From positions 35,601,534 through 35,665,533 of the forward strand of contig CM028330.1 of assembly GCA_016647705.1 (NCBI GenBank): a stretch of DNA of 64,000 nucleotides, given 5' to 3'. Below, piece by piece: positions 56,988 through 64,000 of the stretch; position 1 is the first letter of the stretch; each line of letters starts with the position of its first letter. Below the pieces are notes generated by a model. The model worked only from the letters and a program-made list of their open reading frames with translations. It was not told the origin of the DNA and searched no databases. Made by a program: the position numbers and the translations under genes. Origin of the DNA: Eucommia ulmoides. Lineage: Eukaryota > Streptophyta > Magnoliopsida > Garryales > Eucommiaceae.

Positions 56988-58290
56988 ATGTCCCGAGAAA
57001 CAAACAAAGGCTCGTCCAATGAAGCATTGGAAATGATGGACATCATGGACGTAAAAAAAAATTTACAAGGCCTTGGAGCAAAAGCTTCAACGGTTGAACT
57101 TGCGGTTTGACGAAGTGCATGAGCGACTAGACAAAGTTGAGTCTAGTACACAAAAGGGGCAGTCACCAAGAGATCCTAATGTGCAACGAAGGGAGAGGAA
57201 TCAGCCTCGGTTCGAATATGAAGATGATTATGGGAATGACCTAGATGAAGACGATTGCGCCTCTAATGCGATCTTGGGTATATTTGGGCATGGATATGGA
57301 AATAGAGGAGATAGATATGGGGAGTGGCTTGATAATAACTTGGAAAGCATCAAGGTGAAGATACCGTCATTCCAAGAAAAAAATGACCCTGAAGTAGACT
57401 TGGAGTGGGAGAAAAAAGTAGAGTTGATATTTGAGTGTCACAACTACTCCGAGGAGAAAAATGTAAAACTTGTTTTAATTGAGTTTATTGACTATGCTAT
57501 AATATGGTGGGATCAACTTGTGATAAATAGGAGAAGAAACCATGAGAGGCCTATTGACACGTGGGCGGAAATGAAAGTCATCATGAGGAGGCAGTTTATC
57601 CCTAGTCACTAGTATAGGGACTTGTATAAGAAATTGAAAAGTCTTACACAAGGTTCTAAGTGTGTGGAAGACTACTATAAAAAGATGGAAGTAGCCATGA
57701 TTCGAGCCATTATGGAAGAGGACCGAGAAGTAACTATGTCTAGGTTTCTAATCGGGCTAAATTGTGACATTGCAAATGTAGTGGAGTTGCAGCATTATGT
57801 TGAGTTGAGTGACATGGTGCACATGTCCATCAAAGTGGAGCAACAATTGAAGCGAAAGGGTTCCACACAAGTTGGGCAATAATCAGATTCTTCTTCTTCT
57901 TGGAAACCAAATTGGAGCAAGAGTGAAGAAAAGCCTAACTTTCAGCCCAAGGCCTAACCTCCCAAAATTCACAAAGCTGGAGGTACACCAAACCAAGGTA
58001 AAACTGATTCCCAACCTTCTAGAAATAGAGAAATTAAATGCTTTAAGTATTTGGGAACAGGCCATATTGCATCTCAATATCCGAATAAGATAGTGATGAT
58101 TATGATGGATGATAGAGGTATTGAGACTAAAGATGAGACGGATGATGATTCGATGCCACCTTTGGAGAATACACATGATGTTGAATACCCGGTTGATGTA
58201 GAGCTTCTAGTTGCAAGAAGAGCTCTTAGTGCACAAGTCAAAGTAGATGATACGATACAACGAGAGAACATCTTTCATACTAGATGCCAC
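56988..58290 (+). pseudogene. gag: Ty3 gag, broken
   Basis: ATG at 56988 (MSRETNKGSSNEALEMMD) runs into a 9-A tract (57053-57061) where the frame slips. The main frame then runs 57073-58308 with stops at 57610, 57880 and near 57948. It encodes a coiled N-terminus (LNLRFDEVHERLDKVES), the gag core ('DLEWEKKVELIFECHNYSEE', 'IWWDQLV', 'MRRQFIPSH', 'LKSLTQGSKCVEDYYKKME') and 'VVELQHYVELSDMVHMSIK'. A zinc knuckle remnant (CFKYLGTGHIASQYP) has two Cys replaced by Tyr. Capsid and nucleocapsid functions are lost. Confidence 0.85.
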
Positions 58291-58880
58291 GTCAATGAAG
58301 GTATGTAGCATGATTATTGATGAGGGGAGTTGTACTAATGTGGCTAGCACTAGTTTGGTGGAGAAGCTGAATTTGTCAACTTTAAAACATCCTAGGCCAT
58401 ATAAGTTACAATGGTTGAATGAATGTGAAGAAATTAAAGTGACTAAACAGATGCTCGTATCGTTGTCAATTGGAAGTACAAAGACGAGGCTTGTGTGATT
58501 TGGTGCCAATGCATGCAGGATATATTCTTTTGGGAAGACCATGGCAATTTGATCGGCAAGTAACTCATGATGGTTATACCAATAGATACTCCTTTGTACT
58601 TAATAAAAAGCCAATTACTCTTGTACCATTATTTCCAAGGCAAGTGTACGATGATCAAGTGAGGTTAAAAAAAAGAGTGACAAGAAAAAAAAAAGTGAGA
58701 GAAAAAAAAAGTGAGAGAGAAAAAAATTCAGAATGCGAGGGAAAAGAAAAGAGGAAAAAAATGAGTTTTTATGCAAGAGAGAGTGAGATAAGAAAAAGTT
58801 TTGTTTTCAAACCAACCTTTGATTATACTTTTATACAAAGAGGTTTGTTTTGCCACTAACGATCTTAACTCTTCTCTTCC
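58291..58880 (+). pseudogene. pol: Ty3 protease region, broken
   Basis: 'CSMIIDEGSCTNVASTSLVEKL' holds the retropepsin Asp (DEGS where relatives have DGGS). After a frameshift near 58490 comes 'GYILLGRPWQFDRQVTHDG'. A Lys/Glu-rich low-complexity run (58665-58765) links to RT. Confidence 0.75.
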
Positions 58881-59687
58881 CAGTGTTGTTATTTCTCTTC
58901 CATAGGATTTTGATGATGTGTTTCTCGAAGAAGTGCCAAATGGTTTGCCACCAATGAGGGGAATCGAGCATCAAATTGATTTTGAACCTGGAGCATCCAT
59001 TCCAAACAAACCCGCATATAGAAGCAATCCTAAGGAAACAAAGGAGCTTCAAAGGCAGGTTAGCGAGCTTATGGAGAAAGGGTATGTACGTTAAAGCATG
59101 AGTCCTTGTGCGGTTCCCGTATTACTTGTACCTAAGAAAGATGGTACGTGGAGAATGTGTGTGGATTATTGCGTCATCAACAATATTACAGTAAAGTATC
59201 GACATCCCATTCCTAGATTAGATGATATGCTTGATGAATTGCATGGTTCTTTTGTATTTACTAAAATTGATCTTAAAAGTGGATATCATCAAATTAGGAT
59301 GAGGGAAGGTGATGAGTGAAAAACCGCATTCAAAACAAAATATGGTTTATATGAATGATTGGTTATGCCTTTTGGACTAACCAGTGTACCTAGTACATTC
59401 ATGAGATTAATGAACTATGTTTTACGTATTTTATTGGAAAATGTGTGGTTATATACTTTGATGACATTCTGATTTATAGTAAAAACTTAGATGAGCATGT
59501 TGAACATTTAAAACTTGTTTTAGATGTTTTGAGAAAAGAAAAGTTGTTTGCTAACCTCAAAAAGTGTATTTTTTGCACTGACAAGCTTGTATTTCTTGGT
59601 TTTGTTGTTAGTGCTAAGAGAATTGAGGTAGATGAAGAAAAGGTTAAGGCAATCAAGTATTGGCCAAAACCTACAAATATGGGATAG
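58881..59687 (+). pseudogene. pol: Ty3 reverse transcriptase, broken
   Basis: Pieces read 'GIEHQIDFEPGASIPNKPAYR', '[19 protein letters not shown]', '[20 protein letters not shown]' (then TGA where relatives have Trp), 'LVMPFGLTSVPSTFMRL' and the catalytic 'VIYFDDILIYS' (59448). They continue with 'LFLGFVVSA'-type sequence to 59687. At least three stops and one frameshift. Confidence 0.85.
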
Positions 59688-60635
59688 GTGAGAAGTTTCC
59701 ATGGGCTGTCTAACTTCTATCGGAGGTTTGTGAAAGATTTTAGTAGCTTAGCCGCACCTTTAACTGAAGTTGTCAAAAAGAATGTGGGTTTTAAGTGGGG
59801 TGATGAGCAAGAAAAGGCATTTAATTTGATTAATGAAAAATTGACTAATACACATTTGCTTACTTTACCTAACTTCACAAAAACTTTTGAGATTGAATAT
59901 GGTGCTTCAGGAATAGGTATTGGAGCTGTTCTAATGCAGGAAGGGCGTTCGCTTTCCTACTTTAGTGAAAAACTAAGTGGCATAGCCTTGAATTACCCTA
60001 CATATGACAAAGAGATGTATGCGTTGATCAGGGCATTGGAGACTTGGCAACACTATCTTTGGTCAAAAGAATTTGTGATTCACACGGATCATGAATCTTT
60101 GAAGCATTTGAAGGGTCAACAAAAGTTGAACAAGCGACATACCAAGTGGGTGGAGTTTATCGAAACATTTCCTTATGTGATTAAGTACAAGCAAGGTAAG
60201 GAAAATGTTGTGGCGGATGCATTATCTCGAAGGTACGTCTTACTTTCTACCTTAGATGCCAAATTTCTTGGTTTTGAGTACATTAAGGATTTGTATGTTG
60301 ATGATTCTAATTTTGGTAATGTATTCAATTCATGTGAGAAAGTGGCATTTGATAAGTTCTTTAGGCATAATGGGTTTTTGTTCAGGGAAAATAAATTATG
60401 TGTGCCTAAATGTTTATTGCGTGACTTGCTTGTTAAAGAAGCTCATGGGGGTGGTTTAATGGGATATTTTGGCATATCTAAGACTTTAGATGTTTTGCAT
60501 GAACACTTCTTCTGGCCTCATATGAAACGTGAAGTAGAGAGAATTTGTGAGAAGTGTATTGTTTGTAGGCAAGCTAAGTCTAAGGTTAAGTCTCATGGTT
60601 TGTACACTCGTTTACCTATACCTAGTGAACCTTAG
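59688..60635 (+). pseudogene. pol: Ty3 RT thumb, RNase H and integrase N-terminal part (315 codons open)
   Basis: Open frame preceded in frame by a TAG. RT thumb '[21 protein letters not shown]' starts it. The RNase H begins '[18 protein letters not shown]', where the catalytic Asp (DAS in relatives) is Gly, so the enzyme would be inactive. '[19 protein letters not shown]', '[11 protein letters not shown]' and '[13 protein letters not shown]' follow. The integrase zinc region has '[16 protein letters not shown]' (a His replaced by Tyr) and '[11 protein letters not shown]'. It ends at a stop in 'PIPSEP*IDISMDF'. Confidence 0.88.
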
Positions 60636-61470
60636 ATTGATATTTCTATGGATTTTGTGTTAGGTTTACATAGGTCAAAAAGAGGACGAGATTCTATATA
60701 TGTGGTTGTAGATAGGTTTTCTAAGATGGCTTATTTTATTCCATGTCATAAAACCGATGATGCATCACATGTTACTAATTTGTTTTTCAAGGAAATAGTT
60801 AGGTGGCTAAGTTCTTAAGCTATTTTTGGAAGACTTTGTGGGGTAAGCTCGAAACTAAACTTTTATTTTCTACTACTTGTCACCCACAAATTGATGGTCA
60901 AACCGAAGTAGTTAATAGGACTTTATCTACTTTATTGCATGCTATAATATAAAAGAATTTGAAAACATAGGAAGATTGTTTGCTGCATGTAGAGTTTGCA
61001 TATAATATGAGTGTGCATTCTATAACTAAGTTTTCACCATTTGAAATTGTGTATGGTTTTAATCCATTAACTCCTTTGGATTTAACTTCTTTACCTATGC
61101 ATGAGCGTGTCAACTGAGATGGAAAGAAGAAGGCTAATTTTGTTAAGTAGATCCATGAGAAGGCCCGACAAAATATTGAGAGGAGAACTGAGTAATATGC
61201 CAACCAAGCTAATAAGGGGCACAAGAAGGTTTTATTTGAACCTGGAGATTGGGTTTGGTTGTATATGAGGAAAGAGTGGTTTCCCCTAAAAAAGGTGTTC
61301 TAAGCTACTTCCAAGGGAAGAAGGCCATTTTCAAGTGATGGAACGAATCAATGATAACGCCTACAAATTAGACCTTCCAGGTGAGTTTAATGCAAGTGTT
61401 ACTTTTAATGTGACTGACCTGTCTCCGTTTGGTATAGGTGAAGATTTGAGGACAAATCCTTTTCAATAGG
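60636..61470 (+). pseudogene. pol: Ty3 integrase catalytic and C-terminal remnant
   Basis: '[15 protein letters not shown]' has the first Asp and '[16 protein letters not shown]' follows. Past 'FFKEIVR' (60805) a block including the second catalytic Asp is deleted, and the sequence resumes at '[14 protein letters not shown]'. '[16 protein letters not shown]' holds the Glu. The tail reads '[18 protein letters not shown]' and 'FEPGDWVWLYMRKE' with several stops, up to 'DLSPFGIGEDLRTNPF'. Confidence 0.8.
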
Positions 61471-61477
61471 GAGGGAA

Positions 61478-62284
61478 TGATGAGAATATATCAGTTACAC
61501 TAAGAGATCCGTTGCATGTTCCAGTTAGCTCAATAAAAAGGGCAAGGGCAAAAAAATTCAAATAAGCACTTAATGGGCTTATTCGAGAGATTCGGACCGA
61601 AATTACAATGGTGAAGCCTAAATTAGGCCCATCGGACAATCAAGACCTAGTTCACCTCATCAAGGTAAGCGAATGGGCTTAAAGCGTGATCTTGAACGGG
61701 CCAAGAATGAGACCCACGAATTTTATTTTATTAATTTAAAGTCTTTTAATTATTTTTAAGCTGATTTGTAAGGCTTGATTGCCAAGTAAATCTTTTCCTT
61801 TTCCAACTAGGAATGTAAGGTAAATTAGGAAGCTTCTTTATTAAGAATTTAGCAATTAGATTTTAGGGTTTCCTTTTTCTTCCATGTAGACCCACGAATT
61901 TTCAAGTGTACAAGGGTTTCTTTCTTATTCTCTTAGCTGCCTGTTTAAGGGGCTTTGTAGACCTACGAATTTCACACTTTTGACATTGATTAATATATTT
62001 TGGGAGGGTTTTCTCTTGAGTTCTTCAAAGAACTTTTCGGAACTTATCAAGTTTTCTTGTGGTGTTCAACCTTTTGGTTCGTGATTTTCTTGTAATCATT
62101 GGATCAAGGATTCTCTTATACCTTTGGTTCGTGTTTCATTCATAAACGTCGGGTCAAGGTAATTTATCAACTTTCTGTATTTTCTTATGTTCTTCATTTC
62201 CAAATCTGAATTTAGATACGATCCTTTGTGAAAAAACCCTAAATTGGTTTCGGGTCTCACTAATCCTTGGTGAGGTTCACATCA
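61478..62284 (+). repeat. Ty3 element 3' LTR (807 bp)
   Basis: Preceded by the purine tract at about 61465-61477. Begins TGATGAGAATATATCAG and ends GGTTCACATCA. Collinear with the 5' LTR with scattered differences. Confidence 0.92.
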
Positions 62285-62860
62285 GCAAGCGCATTGCTAG
62301 GGAGCCAACTAAGCAAAGCATACAAAATAGAAAACGACTCCCTAAGCTAGTCTGCTCTTCGGATAGAGAATCTCGGACTCCCTACTGATTAGCAGAATCT
62401 CAAGTCACAAATTAATAAGCTTAAGGTCAAGTTAGCCTCCTATAAGCAACGCACGAAAGACCAGGAGTAGTAGTCTCAGGCCACCGTTGCCCGGGATAGG
62501 GAGAATGGTAGGTCAAAGGCAGTGGGGCAATAGAGAAAGGGTCCCGCGTATCAGGAGCTTCAGGAGAAGATGGCTAACAACATCCTGGAAGTTGGGAACA
62601 AGGCCACAATGAAGGCCATCCACCGCTTGTACCCTGACTTCCCCTTGTCCATGTGAAGATAGAGTTCGTAAAGCTAGAGGATGGTGACAGGCATGAAGGC
62701 GCTGGGCAAAGCAATGCTGAGAGGGATGGCGCTGATGAGGGGGCCCTTAAAGATGGAGAGCTCGACGATTCTCTCCCCTCCGAGACACCTTTAATTTTAA
62801 GGGCGGGGAGGACTGAGCTTTGGGCCATCGCTTCCTTAGCACTTAGGATTTTATAGAATT
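62285..62860 (+). pseudogene. 3' part of the gag-like ORF split by the Ty3 insertion
   Basis: Sequence continues the older ORF. A coiled-coil-like stretch with stops ('QNLKSQINKLKVKLASYKQR', then 'SQATVARDRENGRSKA') leads to 'QEKMANNILEVGNKATMKAI' and 'YPDFPLSM'. An overlapping 67-codon frame (62653-62853), acidic (RDGADEGALKDGELDD), follows. The coil and the terminal 'YPD' block are like the ends of Transposase_28-type proteins. Broken. Confidence 0.45.
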
Positions 62861-64000
62861 TTTACTTATTCTTTTTGTCAACTTGTACTGGATGGACAAC
62901 CCCATATTTATGTAATGGGCTAATGACCCCCTCTTGTACATCTCCTGAACATATGAATGTAAATTATATTTTGTGTACTTCTGCGAGTCTGTCCCTTCTT
63001 CCTGATGTTTTTGCCAATTCATTTTCTGCTCGTCATTATTTTTAGAGTTGTAAAATTTTGAAAAACATTTTTTAAAAAATATATATATTAAAGAGAAGGG
63101 GTTTTAAAAGTGTCAATTTTTTCATAAAATAAATAACTTAAGTCATTTTTTGAAAAATGAGTCCCCACCTAGCATTGAGTTCAAATGGTGTGCTAGGTCA
63201 CCGAATTTTAGAAAACAAATGATTTGAAAAATGGCTTAAGTAAAGTTTTGACTCCAAAAATGCAATCCAACCAAAGATTCGTTTTTAAAGGGCTGGGGGG
63301 TCAGTTACGCTCGAAAAAGATGTTAGGCACCACAAGACGTCCGTCTAAAGAAGGTACCTTATCTAACTAAATCCAATTAAAATTTAAATCTAAATGTTTC
63401 ATTTGATTTTGAAATCTCTTCCTATAAGTTTTTTTAAAAAAAATTTGATTCTTTTCTTTTTTTTTTTTTTTCTTCTATTGAGAAAACTTTTATTTTCCTA
63501 ATGTTTTTTAGTTTATATATATATATATAAGGGAAAACATTTTTTTTTGGTTTTAGCTTTTTGTTTTTCTAAAGAGAAAACATTTTTGTTTTTAGGTTTC
63601 TTTTAAAAAATAAAAAATTAAAAGAGAAAACCTTTTTTTGAAATATAATTTTATTTAAATAAGGAGAAAGCATTTTTTTTTTTTCTTTTTCAATTTTTTC
63701 TTGCTTTTTTTTTCCTTTTTTTTAAAAATGGAAAAAAAAAATAGTTTTCATGAAATAAAATGGAAAAATAATTTTTTTTAAAAATTTTTGAAATGTTCCC
63801 CCATCATGGTTGCTTATAAAATATCGATGATCTAATAAGGATGACCCTCAATAGGTTTAATGTCTCGGGTTTTAAATTTGGGTTATTTTGATAAAATGAA
63901 AGATCATGGATGCCAAAATGTATTTTTTGAAAAACTCTTTTTGTTTTGTTTTTTTTATTTTACTAAATTTTCTCTCTTTTTTTTTTTTTTTTTTGAATAA
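62861..64000. other. Non-coding 3' part of the older element and T-rich sequence
   Basis: No gene. 63130-63370 reads 'gtccccacctagcattgagttcaaatgg..ggtcagttacgctcg..ttaggcacc..agacgtccgtct', a common dispersed plant retroelement phrase. From 63430 to the end, 'gagaaaacatttttt' recurs several times among long T and A runs and a short TA repeat (about 63515-63528). Confidence 0.5.

Larger units (their letters stand above)
55630..62284 (+). mobile_element. Ty3-type LTR retrotransposon, 6,655 bp, complete structure
   Basis: 5' LTR 55630-56437 (808 bp) and 3' LTR 61478-62284 (807 bp) with a perfect GCAAG target duplication (55625-55629 and 62285-62289). The first base of the 5' LTR is C where the 3' LTR has T (CG.. 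versus TG..). Primer site TGGTATCAGAG lies at 56440-56450. Gag, protease, RT, RNase H and integrase follow in Ty3 order, then a purine tract 'aatagggagggaa' before the 3' LTR. Pol has many stops and frameshifts plus a small deletion in integrase, so it is dead. It sits inside the gag-like ORF of the older element. Confidence 0.95.

Noticed and set aside
1-64000. tRNA genes, rRNA, CRISPR arrays, bacterial-type signals
   Set aside because: None seen. The spaced repeats present are LTR motif arrays and tandem repeats in plant transposons.

Overview
This 64 kb window looks like repeat-dense nuclear DNA from a flowering plant, probably a eudicot. It is AT-rich, packed with nested LTR retrotransposons of plant-type lineages, and carries Mutator-like (MULE) remnants and one recognisable host gene, a type II metacaspase with an AtMC9-like layout. 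No rRNA, tRNA gene, CRISPR array or bacterial-type operon was seen. Almost all other protein-coding signal is transposon protein, mostly broken by in-frame stops (often TGG to TGA, CGA to TGA, CAG to TAG), as expected for old methylated elements.

Layout. 1-1416: 3' part of a Ty3-type LTR nested in a copia LTR. 3263-10463 (minus): metacaspase in two exons separated by a ~6.25 kb intron that itself holds transposon debris. 11-33.3 kb: a region of MULE remnants (mudrA-like fragment on plus, a second ORF on minus, dispersed TGTTGAATATAACA-type palindromes). It is interrupted by a complete 409 bp TRIM (13717-14125), an 11.3 kb copia element (17175-28438) whose 5' LTR holds a 2.3 kb solo LTR, a ~1 kb Pack-MULE candidate (about 28585-29582), and a 3.2 kb solo LTR (29748-32930) that itself holds another LTR. 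33837-38935: a truncated second copia element with a 5' LTR, a gag remnant and a third ORF. 39741-52707 (minus): a structurally complete 12,967 bp Athila-like Ty3 element with both LTRs, a tRNA-Asp-type primer site, a one-frame gag-pol, a separate third ORF and a perfect target duplication. 52713-55629 and 62285-62860: an older element with a gag-like ORF, split by a 6,655 bp Ty3 element (55630-62284). 62861-64000: non-coding, poly-T/A-rich.

The main structural surprise is regulatory. Several unrelated LTR families here carry arrays of short near-palindromic motifs upstream of a TATA-like box. In the Athila-like element and in the truncated copia element, the family's own LTR motif array reappears inside the element, just before a separate third ORF. 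This suggests an internal promoter copied from U3 for the extra gene. Two different families share nearly the same motif pair, CCGCCTAAGCGG and GCCTAGGCG, at the same 20 bp centre-to-centre spacing.

Coordinates of LTR ends, target duplications, primer sites and exon junctions were read directly from the bases. Family names and domain assignments come from recall of conserved motifs, not from a database search.
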